Shown here piece after piece: positions 20,847-30,025 of a DNA stretch of 40,118 bases (positions within the stretch are counted from its first letter, which is position 1; each line of letters begins with the position of its first letter). A program made the translations under genes and the position numbers. The notes below the pieces were generated by a model. That model did not search any database, was not told where the DNA came from, and was given only the letters and a program-made list of their open reading frames with translations. The stretch lies in contig CAZECG010000020.1 of assembly GCA_964510535.1 (NCBI GenBank), forward strand, positions 1-40,118, given 5' to 3'. The DNA comes from JAJPXC01 sp964510535 (GTDB taxonomy: Bacteria; Bacteroidota; Bacteroidia; Bacteroidales; Muribaculaceae).

Positions 20847-23642
20847 ATGTCATCAACGACACAAGATATAATTGTCAAGGGGGCGAGAGTCAACAATCTG
20901 AAAAATGTGGATGTCACCATTCCCCGTAACCGTTTCATTGTTATTACCGGCTTGTCAGGCTCAGGGAAGTCATCGCTGGCTTTCGACACTCTCTACGCCG
21001 AGGGACAACGCCGTTATGTGGAGAGCCTGTCGGCCTATGCCCGACAATTTATGGGGAAGATGGCCAAACCTGAATGTGACTACATAAAGGGGCTTCCCCC
21101 GGCAATCGCCATAGAGCAGAAAGTCAACACACGCAACCCGCGAAGCACCGTGGGGACATCGACCGAAATTTATGATTACATGAGACTGCTTTACGGTCGA
21201 GTCGGCCACACCTATTCGCCCGTAACAGGGCGCGAGGTGAAGAAACACACGGTTGACGATGTTGTCAACACCGCGCAATCATATCCTGAAGGAACCCGCA
21301 TAGCTGTCGTGTCGCCCATCAGACTACCTGAGAAACGTTCGTTTACATCCCAGCTTGAAATATTCATGAAAGAGGGATATTCGCGCGTGATGCATAAGGG
21401 GGATTTTCTGCTAATTGAGGATTTGCTTAAATCAACGGAGCTCCCGACTTCGCCGGATGGATATGACCTGCTGATTGACCGTCTATCGGTGGCATCACAG
21501 GGGGATGAGCTAAGTCGGCTCGCAGACTCGTCGGAAACTGCTTTTTTCGAGGGACATGATGAGATGGCATTGATAGTGTGGGACTCGAAACGCGAAATCC
21601 ATCGCCACGACTTTTCAAAACGTTTCGAGGCCGACGGAATCACATTCATGGAACCGAACGAGCTAATGTTCAATTTCAACAACCCTTATGGAGCGTGCCC
21701 GCGCTGCGAGGGCTTCGGCAAGACAATGGGAATCGATGAAAACCTTGTCATACCCAACCAGGCTCTTTCGGTCTATGACGACGCGGTGGTGTGCTGGCGT
21801 GGCGAGAAAATGAGCGAGTGGAAACGCGAACTAATTCATCAGGCGCCCCACATAGGTTTCCCGATACACCGTCCATATTGCGACCTGTCGCAGAAGGAGA
21901 AAGACTTGCTATGGCATGGCAACAGCCGATTCAGCGGTATTGACGGTTTTTTCAAAATGGTTGAGGAAAATCTATATAAAATACAATATCGCGTGATGTT
22001 CGCCCGCTATCGCGGCAAGACGATATGCCCGGAGTGTCATGGCTACCGTCTCAGACCTGAGGCTTCATATGTCAAAGTGGGCGGTGCCGCCATCGGAGAT
22101 CTTGTCACAATGCCGGTTGACAGACTGCTTCAGTGGTTCAAAGCACTGCAACTTAACGAGCAAGACGGCAAAATCGCAGCTCGCCTGCTGACCGAGATAA
22201 TCAACCGTTTGCAATTTTTAGTAGATGTCGGACTCGGATACCTAACACTTGACCGGCGTTCGTCGACGCTATCGGGCGGTGAAAGCCAACGCATCAACCT
22301 TGCCACTTCGTTAGGGAGCAGTCTTGTCGGCTCTCTTTACATTCTCGACGAACCAAGCATAGGGCTTCACTCACGCGACACACAGAAACTCATAAAGGTG
22401 CTACGTCATCTGCAAGCAATCGGCAACACAGTGGTTGTGGTTGAACACGATGAGGAAATCATACGCGCCGCAGACTATATAATTGATGTGGGACCCGATG
22501 CGGGAAGTCATGGAGGTCAGATAATCCATCAAGGATTATTGGCCGACATCGGCAAAGCAAAAGGGAGCTATACACTCAACTATCTAACAGGGGTCCGGGT
22601 AATCTCCGCACCTAAACGCCGTCGCAAATGGAACTCATATATAGAAGTGAAAGGTGCGAGAGAAAACAATCTAAAAAACATTGATGTCAAATTTCCGCTC
22701 GGAATCATGACAGTCGTGACAGGAGTTAGCGGTTCCGGCAAATCAACACTTGTCAAGGATATATTGTACAAAGCCATGTTGAGGCAGCTCGAAGTGTCGT
22801 CGGACGCGCCGGGTGCATTCAAGTCATTGGGCGGCGACTTGTCGCGAATCTCGGCCGTTGAGTTTGTAGACCAAAACCCGATAGGAAAATCGACACGCAG
22901 CAATGCCGCCACCTATCTGAAGGCATACGATGAAATACGCCGCTTGTTTGCCGACCAACAAGGAGCTAAACAGATGGGATTCAGCCCTGCATATTTCTCA
23001 TTTAACGCCGAGGGAGGCCGCTGCGAGGAGTGCAAAGGAGAAGGCACAATCACCATTGAGATGCAGTTTATGGCCGACATCACCATACCGTGCGAAGAAT
23101 GCCACGGCAAGCGGTTCAAACGCGATGTGCTTGAAATTGAGTACCGCGGAAAAAGTATATTCGACGTGCTTAACATGACAGTAGATGAAGCTATAGGCTT
23201 TTTCTCTGAATCGACCGGCCCCACCGAGAAGAAAATCGTGCGCCGCCTACAGCCGCTGAAAGATGTGGGTCTCGGTTATATCAAACTGGGCCAGTCGTCA
23301 TCAACATTGTCGGGTGGCGAGAACCAAAGGGTAAAACTCGCCTATTTTCTCGCCGCCGAGAAGCCACAGCCCACAATGTTTATTTTTGACGAGCCCACTA
23401 CCGGACTACACTTCCATGACATCAACACCCTGATGGATTCATTCAACCGGCTCATAGCACAAGGGCACACTGTGGTCATCATCGAGCATAACATGGATGT
23501 CATCAAATGCGCCGACTATGTCATAGACATAGGCCCTGAAGGAGGCGAAAAAGGCGGCAGCATAGTAGCGACGGGCACTCCCGAAGAAATCGTGAAATGC
23601 CCGTCGAGTTACACCGGCCAATATTTAGCCGAAAAATTATGA
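20847..23642 (+). CDS. uvrA: Excinuclease ABC subunit UvrA
   Basis: A 931-residue damage-recognition ATPase of nucleotide excision repair. The first Walker A GLSGSGKSS is near residues 34-42 and the second GVSGSGKST near 628. ABC signatures LSGGESQRI and LSGGENQRV, and Walker B blocks YILDEPSIGLH and FIFDEPTTGLH, are all present. Zinc-binding clusters are visible as CPRCEGFG in the first half and CEECKGEG ... CEECHGKRF in the second. Complete, with length matching UvrA1. Stops 3 nt before the convergent DUF4293 gene. uvrB and uvrC are not in the window. Confidence 0.98.
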   Translation: MSSTTQDIIVKGARVNNLKNVDVTIPRNRFIVITGLSGSGKSSLAFDTLYAEGQRRYVESLSAYARQFMGKMAKPECDYIKGLPPAIAIEQKVNTRNPRSTVGTSTEIYDYMRLLYGRVGHTYSPVTGREVKKHTVDDVVNTAQSYPEGTRIAVVSPIRLPEKRSFTSQLEIFMKEGYSRVMHKGDFLLIEDLLKSTELPTSPDGYDLLIDRLSVASQGDELSRLADSSETAFFEGHDEMALIVWDSKREIHRHDFSKRFEADGITFMEPNELMFNFNNPYGACPRCEGFGKTMGIDENLVIPNQALSVYDDAVVCWRGEKMSEWKRELIHQAPHIGFPIHRPYCDLSQKEKDLLWHGNSRFSGIDGFFKMVEENLYKIQYRVMFARYRGKTICPECHGYRLRPEASYVKVGGAAIGDLVTMPVDRLLQWFKALQLNEQDGKIAARLLTEIINRLQFLVDVGLGYLTLDRRSSTLSGGESQRINLATSLGSSLVGSLYILDEPSIGLHSRDTQKLIKVLRHLQAIGNTVVVVEHDEEIIRAADYIIDVGPDAGSHGGQIIHQGLLADIGKAKGSYTLNYLTGVRVISAPKRRRKWNSYIEVKGARENNLKNIDVKFPLGIMTVVTGVSGSGKSTLVKDILYKAMLRQLEVSSDAPGAFKSLGGDLSRISAVEFVDQNPIGKSTRSNAATYLKAYDEIRRLFADQQGAKQMGFSPAYFSFNAEGGRCEECKGEGTITIEMQFMADITIPCEECHGKRFKRDVLEIEYRGKSIFDVLNMTVDEAIGFFSESTGPTEKKIVRRLQPLKDVGLGYIKLGQSSSTLSGGENQRVKLAYFLAAEKPQPTMFIFDEPTTGLHFHDINTLMDSFNRLIAQGHTVVIIEHNMDVIKCADYVIDIGPEGGEKGGSIVATGTPEEIVKCPSSYTGQYLAEKL

Positions 23643-23645
23643 TTA

Positions 23646-24071
23646 TCATCTGATTCTGTCCATCGACGCAAGCAGACGGCGATCGTGCGCAATGCGGCGA
23701 TAAGCCCAAAGAGACGCCACAAGAGCGAGAATAAGGAGCAACGCCCCGCCACAAAGTTCGATGTGTCCGCCTTCAAACCGCACATAGACGATGATTATGC
23801 CTGTCACAGCCGAAACAATCATAAGCAATATAGACAACAGTGTAACGGTTAGCTGACGTTTGAGGTTCCTGAACAAAAAGATAGATATGAACAGCAACGC
23901 GGCTATCGTAAGGTTAAGCACAAGAAACACGATAAAATCGCTCGGCGAGGCCAACATTACGCTTTCGGCTGAAACGGGGTCATTGAACGATGCGAACGGT
24001 GTGAAACAAAAGAGCGCCATGCACATGGCCGCAATAAGGAGCAGTACTGACTGCCAACGTTGAATTACCAT
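23646..24071 (-). CDS. DUF4293 family membrane protein
   Basis: A 141-residue protein with four transmembrane helices (about residues 7-26, 45-65, 73-95 and 103-122), starting MVIQRWQSVLLLIAA, the characteristic (I)QRxQSVxLL opening of DUF4293. The family is restricted to Bacteroidetes and has no known function. The gene lies 32 nt downstream of the TPR gene on the same strand and converges with uvrA. It ends with a short basic tail. Family call from the N-terminal motif and helix count. Confidence 0.85.
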   Translation of the reverse strand: MVIQRWQSVLLLIAAMCMALFCFTPFASFNDPVSAESVMLASPSDFIVFLVLNLTIAALLFISIFLFRNLKRQLTVTLLSILLMIVSAVTGIIIVYVRFEGGHIELCGGALLLILALVASLWAYRRIAHDRRLLASMDRIR

Positions 24072-24103
24072 TTTCTTTCTATTATTTTTATATCGGTTAA
24101 TTA

Positions 24104-26308
24104 TCAGGTTCGGCTATAAAGCATCATGTCTATAACAAGGGTCAACAGCGATTTGTCGACACCAACCTTGACCAATGTGTCAGCGTCGGCTTTAAACGCC
24201 TCAATAAAGCAATCGACACCGCCTCCTGTCTGGTTGATAAACAGGTTATAGAAGTTCACGGCTTCTTTCAATGATGATTCGGCAAGCGACAAATGCCCCA
24301 TATTGAGATAGTCTTCGGCTATCGGGCCTATCGACAATATTTTCTCATAGTAACGACGCGCGCCCTTGAAGTCGGATGTTTTGAACAGGCACCAGGCCAA
24401 CGGCCTCCATGCCCGCGATGACTTCGAGTCGAGATAATCGGCCTTATAGTATTGCTCAATGGCCTCTTTCTCACGTCCTGCCTCAAGGAAAGTATGTCCC
24501 AGATTCATTGCCAGATTGACATCATCGGGATAAAACTTAACCAAACGCTGATAATAGTGCAACGCTTTGTCGAGATTACCCATCATTCGATGACAGGCCG
24601 CCAGTCGTCGTAGCGTCCAGTGGTTTTCAGCATTGAGCAACTCGGCCTGCTCGTAGCTCTGTAAAGCCGACGAGGTTTCGCCAAGTTTTTGGTAACAGTA
24701 ACCTATTTTTTGGAACAACTGAGCTGATGGGGGCACCAATTCCGACAACGCTATGAACGCGGCGAGTGCTTCGTTCCAATAATGGCGTTTGAAATAAAAT
24801 TCAGCGACAAGCCCGAGAGTTTCGGCATCGCTTATGGCATCGTTTATGTAACTGACAGCCGTTAAGTCCAAGTCAGAGCTAAATGGGTCAAGAAACTCCC
24901 CTTTGCGACGGAACAATCTGAAAAATCTATAGATGTTTTGTATGAACATCTTTGCTGCCGTCTTGCGCTCGCACGGCACTGCGGTTTCTGCCGCCAACCT
25001 GATTTCCGCGAGATGCGAGCTTTGCGCTTCGAGCTGACTTAGCATCATTTTGCATTGAGCCTCGGGAAGCGACCCTATCGAAAGGGCAAAGGAGTATTTG
25101 TCGCTGTCGCACAACATGGGCGACAACGCAACCATTTCCAAGATTTTATCGTTACCACCGGCATGGTTAACGCCCAAAGCGGAATGCGATGATGAGAAAA
25201 TTCTGAACCAGTTGATGACATCGTTGAAAAACGGATATGACTTGAGTTGAGAAAAGGCCCCCATAAACACGTCGGCGCCTTCCTCCTGCAATTCCGACAA
25301 TTCTTTAAGCCTATCGGTGATTCCACTTTTGTCAAGCATTTCCTGCCATTCGGGGTTCTCCTCCAAATCGCCGATATTTATGCCATCGGAAGCGTTGAAT
25401 TTCTTTGAAATGTCGGGACGTAATTTAAGTACCTGCGGGATTACCTCGTCACGCATTTTCTTAGTGATGCGCTCGGTGTCGCGAGTCCGTATCAGTTCCA
25501 AAAACACGTTCTTGACATCTGATGACCAACTTTTGGTTTCCTTAACCGCCGCAAGCCTATTCAACACTTTTTCAGACAGTGCTCTGTCACGATGACGATA
25601 TAGGCCAAGCAATAATCCGACCAACGCCGCCATTGAAACATAGTTGTCAGTCAATGAAGAATACGCCTCTATCAGCAACAAGAGCCGGTTCTCATCATGG
25701 TAATGAAGTTCACCGAGGGCGACCGCGCACACCAACAAGTGAACGAACTCGGCTGAATAACGGTCGGAGGCTATTACGCCATTTATTGCATCAACTGATT
25801 CTTGATGCAGGGGGAACGACACCCATATCCTATCAAAGAGACGCTTCTCCAAATTTTCCTTCTCACGTTGGTCGCGCTCGGCCTCGACCGCAGTCGCTCC
25901 GTCGGCAACGAGGTTGAACAGCGAGGAGTGTTCATTGAGGGATGAGTAGGCATCAAGCAGTGCTTGAATAGTATCGTCTTTCTTAGTGCCTTCGTAACGT
26001 AACGTATTGAAATAAAGCGTCGGTGACTCGCGCCTCAATCCATGACGCAGAAGTCGGTCGGCAAAAGTGAGTATTTTTTCAGATATGGAACGATACATAC
26101 CATCACGCCCCGGGTCGACAACGCCTTTTGCCGCATAGTCGAGCATATAGCGGTAGGACTGCTCAAGAGAATTGATTGAGGATGTCAACTCCCAAGTCAT
26201 CAGACGTTCCGAGAGATTACGGAGATAGATGAAAGCATCACGCAATCGGCCGTCGGTGACAAAACGCTTTATTTCATTTACGGTTTTTCTTAATTCAGTG
26301 TCAGTCAT
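24104..26308 (-). CDS. Large TPR-repeat protein, uncharacterised
   Basis: A 734-residue protein from the ATG at 26308 (MTDTELRKTVNEIKRFV). An in-frame ATG at 26368 lies upstream of the -7 box TATATTTG (26332-26325), so it is not transcribed from that promoter. Residues about 1-500 are helical without a recognisable domain; the last 220 contain at least five tetratricopeptide repeats (for example NEALAAFIALSELVP, SSALQSYEQAELLNA, DKALHYYQRLVKFYP, KEAIEQYYKADYLDS, KGARRYYEKILSIGP). There is no signal peptide, so it is probably cytoplasmic. It is divergent from the Crp/Fnr gene and followed by the DUF4293 gene 32 nt later. A scaffold or adaptor role is the general TPR expectation. Confidence 0.85.
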   Translation of the reverse strand: MTDTELRKTVNEIKRFVTDGRLRDAFIYLRNLSERLMTWELTSSINSLEQSYRYMLDYAAKGVVDPGRDGMYRSISEKILTFADRLLRHGLRRESPTLYFNTLRYEGTKKDDTIQALLDAYSSLNEHSSLFNLVADGATAVEAERDQREKENLEKRLFDRIWVSFPLHQESVDAINGVIASDRYSAEFVHLLVCAVALGELHYHDENRLLLLIEAYSSLTDNYVSMAALVGLLLGLYRHRDRALSEKVLNRLAAVKETKSWSSDVKNVFLELIRTRDTERITKKMRDEVIPQVLKLRPDISKKFNASDGINIGDLEENPEWQEMLDKSGITDRLKELSELQEEGADVFMGAFSQLKSYPFFNDVINWFRIFSSSHSALGVNHAGGNDKILEMVALSPMLCDSDKYSFALSIGSLPEAQCKMMLSQLEAQSSHLAEIRLAAETAVPCERKTAAKMFIQNIYRFFRLFRRKGEFLDPFSSDLDLTAVSYINDAISDAETLGLVAEFYFKRHYWNEALAAFIALSELVPPSAQLFQKIGYCYQKLGETSSALQSYEQAELLNAENHWTLRRLAACHRMMGNLDKALHYYQRLVKFYPDDVNLAMNLGHTFLEAGREKEAIEQYYKADYLDSKSSRAWRPLAWCLFKTSDFKGARRYYEKILSIGPIAEDYLNMGHLSLAESSLKEAVNFYNLFINQTGGGVDCFIEAFKADADTLVKVGVDKSLLTLVIDMMLYSRT

Positions 26309-26324
26309 AACTGGATTTATGGTG

Positions 26325-26332
26325 CAAATATA
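26325..26332 (-). promoter_or_regulatory. -7 box of the TPR gene
   Basis: TATATTTG on the minus strand (26332-26325) matches the Bacteroidetes -7 element; transcription would begin about 12 nt before the ATG at 26308, which decides the start codon. Confidence 0.6.
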
Positions 26333-26451
26333 ACCATAATGTGCAAATTTTGTGCCAAAAGATTTCATTACAGTCTGTGTTTATAACACTGAATGCTGTG
26401 TCACAATCACAATTAATCTTGCAGTAATTTCTCATTTTTCAAAATTTTATG

Positions 26452-26459
26452 TATCTTTG
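26452..26459 (+). promoter_or_regulatory. -7 box of the Crp/Fnr gene
   Basis: TATCTTTG lies 31 nt before the ATG at 26491; a T-rich stretch around 26434 may act as a -33 element. The region 26369-26450 between the divergent genes shows no clear palindromic operator. Confidence 0.55.
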
Positions 26460-26490
26460 TGTTATATAACATATTTATGCGGCATCTACA

Positions 26491-27189
26491 ATGATAAAAA
26501 AAGCTCTTGAAAAAGTTATCAGCGAGGATATGTCAGATATCTGGTCGATACTTGACGGCGATGAAAAGCGCCGTATAATCGACCATTTTGAAATTCATCA
26601 TTTCAAAAAAAATCAGATAATTTATGCAGAGAAAGAAGATCCCGAATACTTATGGTGCCTACTCTCAGGTAAGGCGAAATTATTCAAAGACGGTGTAGGC
26701 GGACGAGTGCAGATATTGAGATTGATACGCCCCGTTCAATATTTCGGTTACCGAGCATATTTCGCCGACGAGCCTTACGTGTCAAGCGCATCGGCTATCG
26801 AGCCGTCGACGCTCGGGGCTTTACCAATGTCGCTTGTGGCCGACATGATTCAACACAATATTAATCTCGCATGGTTTTTCATACATGAACTATCGCGCAA
26901 TCTCGGAGGGTCAGACACGCGCATAGTCAACCTGACTCAAAAGCATATCCGCGGTCGCCTCGCCGAGGCTCTGATGGTGTTGAAAGACAACTACGGCTAT
27001 GAGGATGACAACTCAACGCTGCGCATCTATATGGGCCGCGAAGACCTTGCGAATCTTTCAAACATGACCACCTCCAACGCTATACGCACTCTGACCTGTT
27101 TCGTCAACGAGAAAATAATCATCGTGGACGGACGACGCATCAAAATAATCAACGAGCCGATGCTGCGCAAGATAAGCAAGTTCGGCTGA
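26491..27189 (+). CDS. Crp/Fnr family transcriptional regulator
   Basis: A 232-residue protein. Residues about 20-130 form the cyclic-nucleotide-binding-like beta-roll (HHFKKNQIIYAEKEDPEYLWCLLSG-type start, then GGRVQILRLIRPVQYFGYRAYF). After the dimerisation helix, a winged helix covers about residues 155-225 (RGRLAEALMVLKDNYG, then GREDLANLSNMTTSNAIRTLTCFVNEKIIIVDGRRIKII). There is no N-terminal Cys cluster, so it is not an FNR-type iron-sulfur sensor. The ligand cannot be told from sequence. It is divergent from the TPR gene and converges on menE with 9 nt between stops. Targets are unknown. Confidence 0.92.
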   Translation: MIKKALEKVISEDMSDIWSILDGDEKRRIIDHFEIHHFKKNQIIYAEKEDPEYLWCLLSGKAKLFKDGVGGRVQILRLIRPVQYFGYRAYFADEPYVSSASAIEPSTLGALPMSLVADMIQHNINLAWFFIHELSRNLGGSDTRIVNLTQKHIRGRLAEALMVLKDNYGYEDDNSTLRIYMGREDLANLSNMTTSNAIRTLTCFVNEKIIIVDGRRIKIINEPMLRKISKFG

Positions 27190-27198
27190 CCTGAAACC

Positions 27199-28158
27199 CT
27201 ACAACAACACCCGTTTTATTTTCCCGCTCGGCGTGCGCTCAAACTTCCGGCACAGCCTGATTTCATGCGGCACTTTGTGAGGATGGATAACCGTTTTTAT
27301 TCTTGATTTCAATCTGTCGGCATCGATTTCACGGTCATCGCCTTCGACATACATAACCATTGCCGTTCCCCATTTTTCGTCGGGCCGGCCAATAAGATAA
27401 AATGGTTTGTCAATCAACTCAGACAGTTCTCGCTCGATTTGCTCCGGGTGAAGCTTTACCCCACCTGAAATAATGACGTTGTCTTTCCGTCCAAGCCAAC
27501 GGAACCGTCGGTCGTCGACAAGATCAACGAGATCATTCGTGACCAGACGGTCAAATGAATATCCATCGGCGCATATAATCAAGCGTCGGTCAGAATCAGT
27601 GTCAAAGGTGACACCCGGCATAGCTTCAAAAAACGGCTGCCCCATAAGTTTCAATGCGACATGGCTACAGGTTTCGGTCATTCCGTAGGTAGCGACACAG
27701 TTGAATGATGCCGACGCAAGCCGACGTTCGAGCAAAGGTGATACAGGCGCGCCTCCAACAATGACATTTTTCACTATATTGCCTTTCAAATCGCCAGTAA
27801 GCAGCCATTCGGCCTGAGACGGCACTATCGGCAATAAATCAATATCGCCATAGAGTTTACCCAGCGGTCTGTTTGACGGGGGTTCAATAATCAAACGACA
27901 ACCGGCAACAATGGCTCGCACAATCATCATCTTACCTGCGATATATGATGCGGACAGAGGTGACACGATTGTTGAGCCTGACGACAATTTAAAATAATCG
28001 CAAGTGGCCTTAGCCGACCTCAACATATCACTGCGCGGGAGCAAAATCTCTTTTGGTTCGCCTGTGGAACCCGACGTGTGTGCAGCGAAATATTCAGTGC
28101 CAGATTCCCATTGTTCCACAAACTCAAGTGTCAACGGGTCAGCTCCTATGACTTCCAT
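27199..28158 (-). CDS. menE: o-Succinylbenzoate-CoA ligase MenE
   Basis: A 319-residue adenylate-forming enzyme that activates o-succinylbenzoate with CoA in menaquinone synthesis. The AMP-binding P-loop HTSGSTGEPKEI is near residue 32-43, the CVATYGMTETCSHV block near 165-180, and the catalytic C-terminal RTPSGKIKRVLL at the end. It is shorter than proteobacterial MenE (about 450), as usual in Bacteroidetes, because the N-terminal part is reduced. The start overlaps the menC 3' end by 13 nt. Last gene of the series menD-menB-menC-menE. Confidence 0.93.
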   Translation of the reverse strand: MEVIGADPLTLEFVEQWESGTEYFAAHTSGSTGEPKEILLPRSDMLRSAKATCDYFKLSSGSTIVSPLSASYIAGKMMIVRAIVAGCRLIIEPPSNRPLGKLYGDIDLLPIVPSQAEWLLTGDLKGNIVKNVIVGGAPVSPLLERRLASASFNCVATYGMTETCSHVALKLMGQPFFEAMPGVTFDTDSDRRLIICADGYSFDRLVTNDLVDLVDDRRFRWLGRKDNVIISGGVKLHPEQIERELSELIDKPFYLIGRPDEKWGTAMVMYVEGDDREIDADRLKSRIKTVIHPHKVPHEIRLCRKFERTPSGKIKRVLL

Positions 28159-29195
28159 ACCAAATCAGAAAAATCCCACCACGCATCATTCAGCGTCACG
28201 ATACCATCGTCACGTTGTCGCAACGGCGACGGGATGTTGTTGCGGTAAAGCATTCCTGTCCCTAACCCCTGAGGCATCGTCAGAGGATATTTCGACACCC
28301 ATTGTGCTATGGCGTTTAGCCCGATGTTCGACTCCAACGCCGATGTCGCCCACCAACCGATACCTAATGATTCGGCAATGGCTATCCATCTGTCGGAGTC
28401 GGCGAGGCCTCCGCACAACGATGGTTTCAATATTATGTATTGCGGTTTTATTGCGTTAAGCAGTTCGAGCTTTTGACTGTCGTCCCTGCATCCGATTAAT
28501 TCCTCGTCGAGCGCAATGGGTATGGGGCTTTTCTTAGACAAATAGGCCATCCGATCCCATTGGCCGCGTTTTATGGGCTGTTCGATTGAATGAATACCGA
28601 AATCGGCAAGACGCTTGAGTTTCAGCATAGCATCGCCGATTGGAAACGCTTCGTTAGCGTCAAGTCGCAATTCAATCTCTTGCGGGGAGAAGCGATTCCG
28701 TATGTGGCGAATCAGGTCAATCTCCTCATCAAAGTCAATTCCACCGATTTTAAGTTTCAGGCATCGGAAACCCGCATTATATTTAGCTTTGATGCGCTCA
28801 AGCATTTCGTCATGGCTTCCCATCCAAACGAGGCCGTTAATCTTAATCGATGATTCTGAACGGCTCCACGGCGAATCGACAAGTATCCGTTTCCCACCGT
28901 TAGCCAAATCGAGCAGTGCCGTTTCCAACCCGAAACGTATGGAACTGTAAGGGATGTCGGCAATGTTGACCAGATGCGCATGACGGCAAGTTTGCGATAA
29001 AACCGATTCATAATCAGGGATATCGTCGTGGCTGAGACCTCGGAACAAGGCGCACTCCCCCACTCCGAAGACTTCCGGCGACACATCGTCCCACGCCTTG
29101 ACAAAAAAGGTTTCTTTAACCTTCATTGTCGCCCGGGAGGTCTTAGCCGGCTCGTTAAAAGCCAAAAAATATCGACAATATGCGGCTCGGAGCAT
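28146..29195 (-). CDS. menC: o-Succinylbenzoate synthase MenC
   Basis: A 349-residue enolase-superfamily enzyme that dehydrates SHCHC to o-succinylbenzoate. The catalytic barrel shows KLKIGGIDFDEE (the KxK Lys), LRLDANEAF (metal Asp), SIEQPI (Glu) and ALDEELIG (Asp), then ILKPSLCGGL with the second acid/base Lys. I chose the ATG at 29195, which shares one base with the menB stop (TGATG); a TTG one codon earlier is also in frame. The N-terminal about 20 residues before KVKETFFVKAW are poorly conserved, and an ATG at residue 23 is possible. Confidence 0.93.
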   Translation of the reverse strand: MLRAAYCRYFLAFNEPAKTSRATMKVKETFFVKAWDDVSPEVFGVGECALFRGLSHDDIPDYESVLSQTCRHAHLVNIADIPYSSIRFGLETALLDLANGGKRILVDSPWSRSESSIKINGLVWMGSHDEMLERIKAKYNAGFRCLKLKIGGIDFDEEIDLIRHIRNRFSPQEIELRLDANEAFPIGDAMLKLKRLADFGIHSIEQPIKRGQWDRMAYLSKKSPIPIALDEELIGCRDDSQKLELLNAIKPQYIILKPSLCGGLADSDRWIAIAESLGIGWWATSALESNIGLNAIAQWVSKYPLTMPQGLGTGMLYRNNIPSPLRQRDDGIVTLNDAWWDFSDLVWKS

Positions 29196-30019
29196 CAACC
29201 AGGGAATTTCGGGAACTGGTCAAAGTCGGGATCACGCTTTTCAAGAAACGCGTTTTTACCTTCTTGCGCTTCAGCCATCAGATAGTACATCAGCGTCGCG
29301 TCACCGGCAAACTCCATAAGCCCCCGTTGGCCATCAAGCTCCGCGTTAAGAGCGCGTTTAATCATGCGTATAGCCATCGGACTACGCTTCAGTATAGTCT
29401 CACACCATTCGACTGTTTCATCTTCAAGTCGTTCAAAAGGGACCACAGCATTAATCATACCCATTTCCAAAGCCTCGGCAGCGGTGTATTGACGACACAG
29501 GAACCAGATTTCACGAGCTTTTTTCTGCCCGACGCATCGAGCGAGATATGATGAACCGAAACCCGCATCGAAACTGCCCACTTTAGGCCCTGTCTGGCCA
29601 AAACGGGCATTATCGCTTGCTATCGAAAGGTCGCAAACAACCTGAAGCACATTACCCCCGCCGATGGAGTAACCGTTTACCATGGCAATAACTGGCTTTG
29701 GTATGGAACGTATTGCCTTGTGCAAATCGAGCACGTTAAGGCGCGGCACACCGTTGTCGTCTATGTATCCACCCACTCCTTTGACATTTTGGTCGCCCCC
29801 GGAGCAGAAAGCCTTGTCACCCGCACCGGTCAGTATAATCACGCCGATTTCAGGCGATTCCCGGCAATAGTCCATAGCATCAAGCATCTCGCGGTTGGTC
29901 TGCGGACGAAACGCATTATAGACTTTCGGGCGATTGATTGTAATCTTTGCAATCCTGCCAAATCGCTCAAACAAGATGTCTTCGTACTCTTTTATTTTAA
30001 TCCATTGACGTTGTGACAT
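29195..30019 (-). CDS. menB: 1,4-Dihydroxy-2-naphthoyl-CoA synthase MenB
   Basis: A 274-residue crotonase-fold enzyme that closes the naphthoquinone ring. Key blocks are GDKAFCSGGDQNVKGVGGYI (oxyanion hole and the loop typical of MenB), VNGYSIGGGNVLQVVCDLSIA, GPKVGSFDAGFGSSYLAR (catalytic Asp region) and the C-terminal EGKNAFLEKRDPDFDQFPKFPG tail characteristic of the family. Length is exact for MenB. It starts 6 nt after the menD stop and shares a base with menC, so the genes are an operon. Confidence 0.97.
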   Translation of the reverse strand: MSQRQWIKIKEYEDILFERFGRIAKITINRPKVYNAFRPQTNREMLDAMDYCRESPEIGVIILTGAGDKAFCSGGDQNVKGVGGYIDDNGVPRLNVLDLHKAIRSIPKPVIAMVNGYSIGGGNVLQVVCDLSIASDNARFGQTGPKVGSFDAGFGSSYLARCVGQKKAREIWFLCRQYTAAEALEMGMINAVVPFERLEDETVEWCETILKRSPMAIRMIKRALNAELDGQRGLMEFAGDATLMYYLMAEAQEGKNAFLEKRDPDFDQFPKFPG

Positions 30020-30025
30020 AATAGT

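Noticed and set aside
24104..26368. TPR gene start at the ATG at 26368
   Set aside because: That ATG lies upstream of the -7 box at 26332-26325; the ATG at 26308 follows the predicted start site.
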